From: Rodentibacter sp901420285
Lineage (GTDB): Bacteria; Pseudomonadota; Gammaproteobacteria; Enterobacterales; Pasteurellaceae
NCBI RefSeq assembly: GCF_041734645.1
Contig: NZ_CP162010.1
Coordinates: 1,240,001-1,304,000, forward strand
Direction of reading: 5' to 3'
Length of the DNA stretch: 64,000 nt
Position numbers and translations under genes: made by a program. The notes under the pieces were generated by a model. That model ran no database searches and was not told the origin of the DNA. It saw only the letters and a list, made by a program, of their open reading frames with translations. Shown here one piece after another: positions 17,485 through 25,815 of this stretch. Numbering within the stretch: the first letter of the stretch is position 1; each line of letters opens with the position of its first letter.

Positions 17485-17561
17485 TGGTGGCTACAGCGAG
17501 ATTCGAACTTGCGACCCCAACATTATGAGTGTTGTGCTCTAACCAACTGAGCTATGTAGCC
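17485..17561 (-). tRNA. metT: tRNA-Met (CAT), elongator
   Basis: A 77-base tRNA on the minus strand with acceptor GGCTACA/TGTAGCC, anticodon loop CTCATAA and encoded CCA. The base-paired first position and the lack of the three G-C pairs of initiator tRNA mark it as the elongator type. It is the first gene of the tRNA operon. Confidence 0.95.
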
Positions 17562-17593
17562 ATCTGCTTAACCATATTAGCTTTGCGGGGCGT

Positions 17594-17622
17594 ATTATGC
17601 TGATTTGCCCCTATCGCGTCAA
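17594..17622 (-). promoter_or_regulatory. Promoter of the metT-leuW-glnU-glnU tRNA operon
   Basis: On the minus strand TTGACG (17617-17622), a 17-base spacer and CATAAT (17594-17599) are followed by the GC-rich discriminator ACGCCCCGC. Such a discriminator is typical of stable RNA promoters under stringent (ppGpp) control. Confidence 0.75.
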
Positions 17623-17692
17623 TCACTTTTTGTAAAAAATCCGTTTTTTAAGCTTAGTTGATTATAAAAAAAACGCTTTTGTTATTTTTTAT

Positions 17693-18414
17693 TCATTCCG
17701 CCACGGAAATCATACCGACAAAATGACGCCAGTGAAAACTATTAAATCTATTCGGAATATACCAATCGGAAATCGTGCCATCTAAATAAAGCGCATTGTA
17801 ACAGCCTACTTTTAGCAAACCTCGACTGAAAGTATAAAGATTCGGCTCACCTTTCGTGGTCATAATAAAGAAAAGACGATGTTGTTTATCCAAACATACC
17901 GCATTGCGCTTGTGATAACTTTCTAACGTCGGTTTAAATTGACGGTTAATTTCCCCCTCAATTAATAACATCGGACCGGATTGCGTGGCAAAGGTAGGTT
18001 TTAGCCTTTTCTGTTGATAAGCCTTCGTTGTCAAAATATAAGGTTGCGCGCCTACCAATGCAAAAACGCCATTCGGTTGGACATGAAAATTGCCCGTACC
18101 ACGTTTGGTATTAAGCGCATTCAATTCTTTGCCGTTTTCAACCCATAAGCCCGCCGGCACATTATTCTTACTATAAATCCCGGCATTCATGAGCATTTTC
18201 ACTTGAAAATTTTTTTCCAACGCATGTTTTAAGTTAGGTAAAGATTGATAATCTTTACCCTCGCTGTCACGCCAATGCAGACGTACGTCTTCAGGTTTGG
18301 CTTGAAAAATGCCGTAAGTGATATTGGAATCGGTAAAAGAACGATATTCGCCCCATAGACTGTTGAAGAAAGACCACAGCAAAGTACGGTTAGAATTTTA
18401 AAGAGTTTTTTCAT
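17693..18414 (-). pseudogene. Phosphodiester glycosidase (DUF2233/NAGPA) family, frameshifted after the signal peptide
   Basis: Two frames must be joined. From the ATG at 18414 a perfect signal peptide is read (MKKLFKILTVLCCGLSSTVYG). The mature part (GEYRSFTDSNITYGIFQAK... to ISVAE) is in the -1 frame from about 18350 to 17693. The switch falls on a GGGG run at 18351-18354; one extra G would restore a single frame of about 240 residues. The mature part has family features including MLMNAGIY and LYLDGTISDWY. The ATG overlaps the hemA stop, so the intact gene would be coupled to hemA. Alternatives are a TTG start at 18382 without a signal peptide, a sequencing error, or slippage. Confidence 0.7.
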
Positions 18415-19720
18415 CTAAAGGATGGGAAAGCTTTAGGGCATTAGAAAACGAATGTAAGCCTTCTGCGTTACCCGTTTTCATCATAGATTGTAAAGTTTGC
18501 GTTGGTGCGTGAATAAGTTTGTTCATCAATTTATAACTCAATTCTTGCAATACCGCCTCTGCATTATCGCTTTGTTGCAAGTGTTGCAGCGCATTTTTCA
18601 GTAAATCTTGGCGTATCGCTTCCGCATTTTGACGATAATTTTTGATCAAATTGGAAAATTGGCGCACTTTGATCCACTCAAAAAAATCCCGACACTCTTC
18701 TGTAATAATGGATTGAGCGTGCTCTGCTGCTTGTTCGCGGCGGTTTAAATTAGATTGAATAATATCCTGTAAATCATCCACCGTATAATGATACACACTG
18801 TCGAGACTTTCCACGCTTTCCTCAATATCGCGCGGCACCGCAATGTCTACTAACAACATCGGCGCGTTGTGGCGTTTCTTTTGTGCGACTTTCACCATTT
18901 CTCGGCTAATCAACACATTCGGACTGGCGGTAGAACTAATTACGATATCAGCTTGCTCCAATGCGGTGCTAAAATCATCTAAACCAAACACCTCAATCGG
19001 CGTATCGGAAGCCAATTTTTCAGCTAATCGCTCCGCCCGACTTAAAGTACGGTTGGCTATCATTAATTTTTTTACACCATGACGCAATAAATGACGGCTC
19101 ACCAATTCAATGGTTTCACCCGCGCCCAGCAGTAAAATATTCAGCGTGCGTAAAGATTCGAAAATCTGACGCGCCAAACTGCAAGCCGCATATGCCACAG
19201 AAACGGCACTCTCGCCAATATTGGTTTCGGTACGTACACGTTTGGCTGTCGAAAAGGTTTTTTGGAATAAGCGCGAAAGCTCGGTAGAAAGCGGTACTTG
19301 GGCGTTTTGGTAAAATTCTTCGGTAATTTGAAAAGCTTGTTTCACTTGCCCCAAAATTTGCGGTTCGCCCAAAATCAACGAATCCAATCCGCACGCTACG
19401 CGCATTAAATGATTCGCCGCGTGTTGATTTTGATGCGCATAAATACTCGGCATCAATTCTGCCAAAGGAATCCGGTGAATCTCCGCAAACCACCGTTCGA
19501 TATTTTCACGCCATTTATCGCATTCTTGTGGCGAAATTTGTCGATGGTGCAAATATACTTCTGTGCGATTGCAAGTAGAAAGAATCACCGCGCCTTCGGC
19601 AAGGTTTTGTTGCTGAATTTGTTGCAAGGCAAACAGACGCTTTTCTGCTGAAAAAGCGACTCTTTCACGCACCGAAACCGATGCCGTTTTATGATTAATG
19701 CCGAGAACAAGAAGGGTCAT
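18398..19720 (-). CDS. hemA: Glutamyl-tRNA reductase HemA
   Basis: This enzyme reduces glutamyl-tRNA to glutamate-1-semialdehyde, the first step of C5 haem synthesis. It has 440 residues. The catalytic cysteine is Cys50 in LSTCNRTEVY. The NADPH-binding loop is seen in LLLGAGETIELV, and a helical dimerisation domain closes the protein. The frame is open to 19786, but the ATG at 19720 gives the family start MTLLVLGINHKTA. Its last 17 bases overlap the following glycosidase-family gene. An exact 12-mer copy is in frame at 18959 (read as FSTALDDF). Its presence means that this organism can make its own haem precursor. Confidence 0.96.
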   Translation of the reverse strand: MTLLVLGINHKTASVSVRERVAFSAEKRLFALQQIQQQNLAEGAVILSTCNRTEVYLHHRQISPQECDKWRENIERWFAEIHRIPLAELMPSIYAHQNQHAANHLMRVACGLDSLILGEPQILGQVKQAFQITEEFYQNAQVPLSTELSRLFQKTFSTAKRVRTETNIGESAVSVAYAACSLARQIFESLRTLNILLLGAGETIELVSRHLLRHGVKKLMIANRTLSRAERLAEKLASDTPIEVFGLDDFSTALEQADIVISSTASPNVLISREMVKVAQKKRHNAPMLLVDIAVPRDIEESVESLDSVYHYTVDDLQDIIQSNLNRREQAAEHAQSIITEECRDFFEWIKVRQFSNLIKNYRQNAEAIRQDLLKNALQHLQQSDNAEAVLQELSYKLMNKLIHAPTQTLQSMMKTGNAEGLHSFSNALKLSHPLDEKTL

Positions 19721-19851
19721 GGTTGATGTAAAAATAACCGCATCTAAAAAGTGCGGCAGAAATATCCGATAAAAAATTGGCGCCATTCTAATGAATTATG
19801 GCGCGTTGAGCAAATACCACGCCATAATTGTGGCAGAATAAGGTAAAAAAA

Positions 19852-20553
19852 TTAAAACACATCTTTCGCTTTACGAAGTGCAATAAACGCTTCAAGCGTT
19901 TTTGCCCGTAAGAATGGATTGATCATTTTTTCCAGCTGTAGCGTAGTCGGTAAACTCGGTTTGCCTTGAGCACGCAAGGTTTCCACCCGAATTATCTGAT
20001 TTTTGACTGCGTCATTGTCCGGCATCACCATTTTCGCAAACGCTAAATTCGCTAAAGTATATTCATGCGCGGGACAAATGACGGTATCGTCCGGTAACAT
20101 TTTAAGACGTTGCAAAGTTTCAAACATTTGCGCGTAATCGCCGCTAAACACACGGCCGCAACCGGCAGAAAATAACGCGTCTCCGCAAAATAGATGCCCG
20201 TCCACTAAAAAACTCAAGTGCTGCGCCGTATGCCCGCCGGTAGGCAAAACTTCAATGCGGTAGTTTTCCGTAATGATCTCGCCCTTATTAACAATCACTG
20301 TCGCGCCTTTTTCGGCACATTCTTCAGGACCATAAATCGGCACATCAGGATAACGCGCGCGAAAAGCCGCCACCCCTTGAGTGTGATCGTCATGCAGGTG
20401 CGTCAACAGCACCGCATTGACGGCATAATCATGCGCATCAAGCCATGCAAACAGCTTGTCCGTTTCGGGCAAATCGACAATAATAAGCGGTAAATTTTCA
20501 CGTTGATAAAGCCAAATGTAATTATCGTTCAAGGCTGGCAAAGCAACTAACAT
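19852..20553 (-). CDS. gloB: Hydroxyacylglutathione hydrolase GloB (glyoxalase II)
   Basis: A metallo-beta-lactamase fold enzyme that hydrolyses S-lactoylglutathione to lactate and glutathione, ending methylglyoxal detoxification. It has 233 residues. The metal motif THLHDDHTQG is at about 51-60, with later ligands in GGHTAQH, CGDALFSAG and PAHEYT. The frame runs on to 20667, but the ATG at 20553 gives the family start (MLVALPALNDNYIW) and has AGAGGATT before it. It is divergent from yafS with 25 bases between the starts, the same arrangement as in E. coli. A 12-mer copy at 20408 is in frame (VNAVLLTH). Confidence 0.95.
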   Translation of the reverse strand: MLVALPALNDNYIWLYQRENLPLIIVDLPETDKLFAWLDAHDYAVNAVLLTHLHDDHTQGVAAFRARYPDVPIYGPEECAEKGATVIVNKGEIITENYRIEVLPTGGHTAQHLSFLVDGHLFCGDALFSAGCGRVFSGDYAQMFETLQRLKMLPDDTVICPAHEYTLANLAFAKMVMPDNDAVKNQIIRVETLRAQGKPSLPTTLQLEKMINPFLRAKTLEAFIALRKAKDVF

Positions 20554-20578
20554 AAATCCTCTTTTGTTTGGAAATGAA

Positions 20579-21286
20579 ATGATGATTCGATGGAATGTAA
20601 AATGGCACGCAAAATCGGCCAAGCCTTTCTGTGCCCCGCAAAGCTGGCGACAGTTACCGCAAGGCAAAGCCTATTGTAGCGCATTGGAAGTCGCTTTAGC
20701 GCCTTGGCTGGCAAAAATCGGCGGATATCAAATTTTAAAACTCGGCGCCTTAAGCACGGAAGTGACGACAAACTTACCGATGCGCCATCAAATTTTGTTA
20801 AGTGAAAAGACATTGCCAAATAGCACCGCATTGACCCCGAACGATTCTTTCATACAAGCCGAACTTACCGCCTTACCTTTTATTCAACAAGAAATAAATG
20901 CAGTCTTTTTGACAAATTGCTTAAATTTCACCCAAGATCCTCATCAGGTTTTGCGCGAGGTTCATCGTGTACTCGCTGATGACGGTTGGTTATTTCTCTC
21001 CTTGTTCAATCCGTTAAGTTTACTGATTTGCAAAAATAAACTTGGCGAGTTTCCATTCCGCAGATATTCGACTTGGCGCATTATCGATTGGTTGGAGTTG
21101 CTTAATTTTGAAATTCTTGAGCGACAAAATCTGTCTATTACAGGCCGACGCGCCCACTTATTTTCGCCTTTAATCCTTATCGTGGCACAAAAACGCACTT
21201 ATCCGCTTACCTTTAACACTGAAAAAGAGCGAACAACAATACCGATATTTTTACAACCTACGGAAGCCTTTAAGACAAATGCATAA
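20579..21286 (+). CDS. yafS: Class I SAM-dependent methyltransferase YafS
   Basis: A 235-residue methyltransferase-like protein that matches E. coli YafS in layout: PQSWRQLPQGKAY near the start, ILKLGALS as a degenerate SAM-binding strand, DPHQVLREVHRVLADDGWLFLSLFNP in the middle, and a C-terminal LILIVAQKRTYPLT. The usual glycine-rich SAM loop is weak, so activity is uncertain; the YafS substrate is unknown. The divergent position next to gloB is conserved. I use the ATG at 20579, which has GGA upstream; 20582 is also possible. A 12-mer copy is in frame at 20822, read as STALTP. Confidence 0.8.
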   Translation: MMIRWNVKWHAKSAKPFCAPQSWRQLPQGKAYCSALEVALAPWLAKIGGYQILKLGALSTEVTTNLPMRHQILLSEKTLPNSTALTPNDSFIQAELTALPFIQQEINAVFLTNCLNFTQDPHQVLREVHRVLADDGWLFLSLFNPLSLLICKNKLGEFPFRRYSTWRIIDWLELLNFEILERQNLSITGRRAHLFSPLILIVAQKRTYPLTFNTEKERTTIPIFLQPTEAFKTNA

Positions 21287-21354
21287 TTGCCTTGCCTCAC
21301 CTTCCATTCTCCCCTATTATGCGGCGCACTTTTTTCTCTGTTTAAGGATTCGCT

Positions 21355-23118
21355 ATGACAGCACAAACTTTTATTCCCGGCAAAGACGCGGCATTAGAGG
21401 ATAGCATTGCAAAATTTCAACAAAAATTAACCGCTCTGGGTTTTCATATTGAAGAAGCCTCATGGTTAAATCCGGTACCGAATGTATGGTCAGTGCATAT
21501 TCGCGATAAAGATTGTCCGCAGTGTTTTTCCAACGGCAAAGGCGCAAGCAAAAAAGCGGCGCTGGCCTCGGCGCTTGGCGAATATTTTGAGCGTTTATCC
21601 ACTAACTATTTCTTTGCGGATTTTTATTTGGGAAAAGCAATCGCCAACGGTGATTTCGTACATTATCCAAACGAAAAATGGTTTCCGATTGAAGACGACG
21701 CTTTATTACCGAAAGGCATTTTAGACGATTATTTGCTTGACTATTTCGATCCGAATCAAGAACTTACGCCGGAATTATTGGTTGATTTGCAATCCGGCAA
21801 TTATGCTCGTGGCATTGTGGCGATGCCTTATGTGCGCCAATCGGACGAGCAAACCATTTATATTCCACAAAGCATTATTGCCAATCTTTATGTGTCGAAC
21901 GGGATGTCTGCCGGCAACACCAAATTCGAAGCGCGTGTGCAAGGGCTTTCGGAAGTGTTTGAACGTTATGTGAAAAACAAAATTATCGCTGAAGCTACTA
22001 GCTTGCCGCAAATTCCTGCAGAGGTGATGGCACGTTATCCGTCTATTCAAGCTTCCATCACAAAATTAGAAGAAGAAGGTTTCCCGATTTATGCTTTTGA
22101 TGCGTCGCTCGGCGGCAAATATCCGGTAATTTGCGTGGTATTACTGAACCCGAATAACGGTACGTGCTTTGCTTCTTTCGGCGCGCATCCGAATTTCCAA
22201 GTGGCATTAGAACGCACCGTAACCGAGCTTTTACAAGGCCGTAGCTTGAAAGATCTGGATGTGTTTTCACCACCTTCTTTCAATAATGAAGACGTCGCTG
22301 ATCATGCTAATCTTGAAACCCACTTTATCGACTCCAGCGGTTTAATATCTTGGGATCTGTTCAAACAAGTGCCGGATTATGAATTTACCGATTGGGATTT
22401 CAGCGGTACGACGCAACAAGAATACGAAAACTTAATGGCGATTTTCCGTACAGAAAATAAAGAAGTGTACATTATGGATTACAACCATTTAGACGTATAC
22501 GCCTGCCGTATTATCGTGCCGGGGATGTCTGATATTTATCCTGCAGACGATCTTATTTACGCCAACAATAATATGGGCATGGATTGGCGTGAAATTTTGC
22601 TGGATTTACCAAACTGGCATCACAATGCTGAAACTTACGCGGAATTGTTGGAAGAACTTGATGCGCAAAATATTGACGACGCTACTCGCATACGTGAATT
22701 TATCGGTATTGTTGCACCAAAAACCAGCGGTTGGACAACGCTTCGCGTGGGCGAATTAAAATCTATGCTGTATCTTGCCTTAGGCGAATTGGAACCTGCA
22801 CTTGATTGGGCGAACTGGACGTTAAATATGAACAGCTCCGTATTCAGTGCTGAACGCGTAAATTATTATCGTGCATTAATTTCAATCATTGAATTGCATT
22901 TAGATGATAAACGCACTCCGAAACAATATCGCACCGTATTTGAAAAAATGTACGGTAAAGAGGCCGTGGCGCAAGCTTGGAATGCGGTCGTCGAAGGCGG
23001 CAATCCGTTCTACAACCTTCCATCAAGCGATGAAGAACTGAAAAATTTTAAAGAACATCAAGCCTTGTTAAACGCTTATGCAAAATTGCAAAAAGCTAAA
23101 CGGGAAAATTGGAAATAA
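21355..23118 (+). CDS. ycaO: YcaO, ribosomal protein S12 methylthiotransferase accessory factor
   Basis: A 587-residue YcaO-domain protein. E. coli YcaO helps RimO install the beta-methylthio group on Asp89 of ribosomal protein S12; the domain itself is an ATP-dependent activator of amide bonds. The N-terminal part has FSNGKGASKKAALASALGEYFERLSTNYFF, and the C-terminal part has the tetratricopeptide-like repeat region typical of the long E. coli-type proteins, which are not the RiPP cyclodehydratases. No precursor peptide or partner gene lies nearby, so a natural-product role is unlikely. AAGGATTCGCT precedes the ATG. It is a single-gene transcript with a good terminator. Confidence 0.93.
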   Translation: MTAQTFIPGKDAALEDSIAKFQQKLTALGFHIEEASWLNPVPNVWSVHIRDKDCPQCFSNGKGASKKAALASALGEYFERLSTNYFFADFYLGKAIANGDFVHYPNEKWFPIEDDALLPKGILDDYLLDYFDPNQELTPELLVDLQSGNYARGIVAMPYVRQSDEQTIYIPQSIIANLYVSNGMSAGNTKFEARVQGLSEVFERYVKNKIIAEATSLPQIPAEVMARYPSIQASITKLEEEGFPIYAFDASLGGKYPVICVVLLNPNNGTCFASFGAHPNFQVALERTVTELLQGRSLKDLDVFSPPSFNNEDVADHANLETHFIDSSGLISWDLFKQVPDYEFTDWDFSGTTQQEYENLMAIFRTENKEVYIMDYNHLDVYACRIIVPGMSDIYPADDLIYANNNMGMDWREILLDLPNWHHNAETYAELLEELDAQNIDDATRIREFIGIVAPKTSGWTTLRVGELKSMLYLALGELEPALDWANWTLNMNSSVFSAERVNYYRALISIIELHLDDKRTPKQYRTVFEKMYGKEAVAQAWNAVVEGGNPFYNLPSSDEELKNFKEHQALLNAYAKLQKAKRENWK

Positions 23119-23140
23119 ACTTTAATTTGAACCAAAAGCA

Positions 23141-23166
23141 AAGGCGAGTAAAACTCGCCTTTTTTG
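23141..23166. terminator. ycaO terminator
   Basis: AAGGCGAG (23141-23148), loop TAAAA, CTCGCCTT (23154-23161) and a T run. It stands between the convergent ycaO and the TonB receptor gene. Confidence 0.8.
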
Positions 23167-23176
23167 ACTGTACTTT

Positions 23177-25168
23177 TTAGAATTTATAGCGAAGGTTAGA
23201 AAAGAACATACGACCTTCTTCCGGATAGCCCGCTTCATAATAGTAGTTTTTATCAAACAGGTTGGAAACGCCTGCTTCCACGGTGAATCGATCGGTCACG
23301 TTATAGGTAACTTTCGCATTAGTATTGCCAAAGCCTGAAAGCTTGACCGCATCGCCACTATCTAGATAATAACGTCCGTGTTCCGCTTCCTGACTAACAT
23401 AAAACGACACATTTGGTACGATTTTCCAATCCATATAAGCAAAGAATTTATGTTTCGGAATATCGGTGACGATACTATTTTGGGTTTTATTTTTTGCCCG
23501 CATATAAGTGTAGTTTGCGCCCAGAGTCACATTTTCTGTGGCAAAAATTGCTGCAGCAAGCTCAACCCCTTTAAAAGTTTCTTTGCCTACGTTTTGGAAT
23601 TGATTCGTGTTACGGGCAATGCTGGCTTCATTAATCGCATCTTTTACTTCGGAATAGAATAAAGCTCCATCTAATCTTAACCAATCACCAAAAGTCCGCA
23701 TATAACTGGCTTCATAGTGATAGGCGGTTTCCGGACTTAAAAACGGATTCGGTACTTTAGGACTTCTGCCTAAACCGCGGGAATAACGTTCTTTCATTGT
23801 GGCAAAACGGGTCTTCTTAGCAAAACCAACGGCAAATTCGTCATTCTGATCAAAACTATGTGCTAATTTAATTTGGTAATTAAACGCGTGTTTATTACCG
23901 ATATCAAACGGGCAGATAACATTATTTTGGCCACTTGAAACACATCGACTTTCAAATTTTTCCGCACGGTTAGATTGACGATAATCGTAACTGACACCAC
24001 TAATCAATTTAGTTCGTTCCGTAAAACGATAAATATTTTCCAAACCAAAGCTGTAAGTGCGGTCTTTATCTACCGCGACCGGATCATTGTTATCGTGTTC
24101 ACGGTGCACGTCATACTTAATGATTGTGGAGAATTTCAAACTATCTTTTTCCGTTAAATCGCCGCCTAAATCAAAGCCAGCGCCATAAGAATAATCACGG
24201 TAATAGCTATTGAAACTCGAACGTCTGTTTTGCGTGTTAAAAGAGGCGTTATCAAAAGCGCGCAAATCATTTTTGAATGAGTCATAGAAGATCTTAGTAT
24301 TCAAGTAGAGATTATGGCTGTTGAATGCGGTGCCGGATAAGAAGTAAATACTGTCCTTATCCCACATCGGCCAACGCCAGTATCTTGCAAAGCTACCTTC
24401 ACCTGAATAGAGGGGAGATTGTTTTGCACCTTTTTGAGTGGCAAGTACGAGTGCGTATTCATCGGTTTTATTCGGCATAAAGGCGACTTTCAAACTCAAT
24501 TTTTTATCCCGTTGTACGGAATTTTCTGCACGGCCGCCGTTATCACCGTTCGGGTTGACTTGGTGATAATGACGAGAAAGTTGCAGACCTTGTTTTTCAA
24601 GGAAAGAGCCACTTAATTGAGCGTAAAAATAGTCTTGTTTCGTGCCTAAATTAAAATAAGTTTGATTGCTGCCAGTACCACCGCTTCTACCGTGAGCAAA
24701 ACCGTAACCGATGGCACCTTCAAAAGCTTGAGTGGGTTTCTGTGTAATCAAATTAACCGCACCACCTAACGTATTTGCACCGTATAGCACGGAGCTGGCA
24801 CCTTTAGATATATCAATACGGGATAAATCAAAGGTGGTGAAACGACCGATGTCCATATTACCGTCGTAAGGCACATACACCGGAATACCATCGATAAAAA
24901 CCGGTACACGACGGGAATCAAAGCCACGAACCAGTAAATTATGTTCATTACGTGCACCGCTACGATCTAAAAACACACCCGGCGTAGTCTTCGCAGTGTC
25001 GGATACGCGGGTTTGATTATTTTTTTGCAAATCCGCCTGTTCAATACGGACAGCACTTAAACTCGTCGATTTATCGCCAATCACCTCGATTTGTCCGAGT
25101 TCGAAAACGTCGGCATAGGCGGAGTGACAGGCTAGTCCGATAGCAATGCAAAGCAGCGTTTTTTTCAT
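23177..25168 (-). CDS. TonB-dependent outer-membrane receptor, metal-chelate type
   Basis: A 663-residue receptor. The signal peptide is MKKTLLCIAIGLACHSAYA. A TonB box-like stretch FELGQIEVIG follows, then a plug domain with LLVRGFDSRRVPVFIDGIPVYVPYDG and GASSVLYGANTLGGAVNLIT, and a 22-strand type barrel ending in FSNLRYKF with the C-terminal phenylalanine. AAGGATTTACTT precedes the ATG. It lies 23 bases after a small membrane protein gene and faces the periplasmic-binding-protein importer operon. The receptor and that importer probably form one uptake route. The ligand is not evident; the ModE-like site upstream hints at molybdate or tungstate. Confidence 0.85.
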   Translation of the reverse strand: MKKTLLCIAIGLACHSAYADVFELGQIEVIGDKSTSLSAVRIEQADLQKNNQTRVSDTAKTTPGVFLDRSGARNEHNLLVRGFDSRRVPVFIDGIPVYVPYDGNMDIGRFTTFDLSRIDISKGASSVLYGANTLGGAVNLITQKPTQAFEGAIGYGFAHGRSGGTGSNQTYFNLGTKQDYFYAQLSGSFLEKQGLQLSRHYHQVNPNGDNGGRAENSVQRDKKLSLKVAFMPNKTDEYALVLATQKGAKQSPLYSGEGSFARYWRWPMWDKDSIYFLSGTAFNSHNLYLNTKIFYDSFKNDLRAFDNASFNTQNRRSSFNSYYRDYSYGAGFDLGGDLTEKDSLKFSTIIKYDVHREHDNNDPVAVDKDRTYSFGLENIYRFTERTKLISGVSYDYRQSNRAEKFESRCVSSGQNNVICPFDIGNKHAFNYQIKLAHSFDQNDEFAVGFAKKTRFATMKERYSRGLGRSPKVPNPFLSPETAYHYEASYMRTFGDWLRLDGALFYSEVKDAINEASIARNTNQFQNVGKETFKGVELAAAIFATENVTLGANYTYMRAKNKTQNSIVTDIPKHKFFAYMDWKIVPNVSFYVSQEAEHGRYYLDSGDAVKLSGFGNTNAKVTYNVTDRFTVEAGVSNLFDKNYYYEAGYPEEGRMFFSNLRYKF

Positions 25169-25191
25169 AAGTAAATCCTTTTTCAGTTAAT

Positions 25192-25665
25192 TTAAAGGTT
25201 AGGATTAAATCGCATTTTGAGCGCAATAGTAATCACCGTAAAAATCTTTTCATCATTAAGGGGAAAATTTTCGCGCAAAGTGCAATGAGAATCGGCAAAG
25301 GTTATATTGGCTTGCGCAAGTTCAGCCAATAACACTTGTGGAGAAAGATTGAGCCGTTCGGCAATTTGTTGAATTGAACAATGCTCAAAAGTCATAATTA
25401 AGCGGTCAAGATTGCAGTAAGATGGATAACGGTTTTTAGTAATAAAATCAATAAATTGCGTATTAATTTTTACCCATTTTTTCCTACGACTATAAAGATG
25501 TAGCCCAACGCCCGCCACCGCACAACCGGCAAAAAACAAGTGAATCGTTAACGCATAAGGAAAAGCAAAACCTTGCCACAATGCCATTCCGCTAATAATC
25601 AACATTGCAATACTCAAGGCCAGTCCCCACACCAGTACAAATTTATAAATCACATCAAACTTCAT
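25192..25665 (-). CDS. Small membrane protein with cytoplasmic helical tail, unknown
   Basis: A 157-residue protein that I do not recognise. Two membrane segments are clear, about residues 7-28 and 36-57, with a histidine in each half of the second (IHLFFAGC...GLHLYSRRKKW), followed by a basic stop-transfer. The remaining ~95 residues look soluble. They include HCSIQQIAERLNLSPQVLLAELAQANI, which has the spacing of a helix-turn-helix. It is the first gene of the receptor transcript and lies 151 bases from the divergent importer operon. Possible roles are a metal sensor, or a haem- or metal-linked membrane partner. Neither is shown by the sequence. Confidence 0.6.
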   Translation of the reverse strand: MKFDVIYKFVLVWGLALSIAMLIISGMALWQGFAFPYALTIHLFFAGCAVAGVGLHLYSRRKKWVKINTQFIDFITKNRYPSYCNLDRLIMTFEHCSIQQIAERLNLSPQVLLAELAQANITFADSHCTLRENFPLNDEKIFTVITIALKMRFNPNL

Positions 25666-25748
25666 TACATCATCTCTTTTCAGTAAATAGGCAATATAAA
25701 TAAATATATAATGAACGCTATTATAAATAAAAAACTGAGGTTTTCTCT

Positions 25749-25774
25749 ACGCTATATTTAAAAAAATATAGCGT
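25749..25774. promoter_or_regulatory. Inverted repeat resembling a ModE (molybdate repressor) operator
   Basis: ACGCTATATTT (25749-25759) and AAATATAGCGT (25764-25774) form perfect 11-bp arms around four A residues. The arrangement CG-C-TATATT, six bases, AATATA-G-CG matches the half-sites and spacing of the E. coli modA operator (CGTTATATT-N6-TACATAACG, from memory). It sits between two divergent uptake transcripts and just upstream of TATAAA at 25778-25783, so it could repress one or both. The assignment to ModE is inference. Confidence 0.5.
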
Positions 25775-25815
25775 TATTATAAAATTCCTCCGTTCTGTAT
25801 TTTTAAGGAGCTAAA

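Noticed and set aside
17327..17542. A 71-codon plus-strand frame across the tRNA genes
   Set aside because: It runs through the complement of three tRNA genes, so its openness reflects tRNA sequence, not coding.
21355..23118. ycaO as part of an azole-modified peptide (RiPP) cluster
   Set aside because: The protein has the long E. coli-type form with TPR-like tail, and no precursor, dehydrogenase or transporter gene is next to it.
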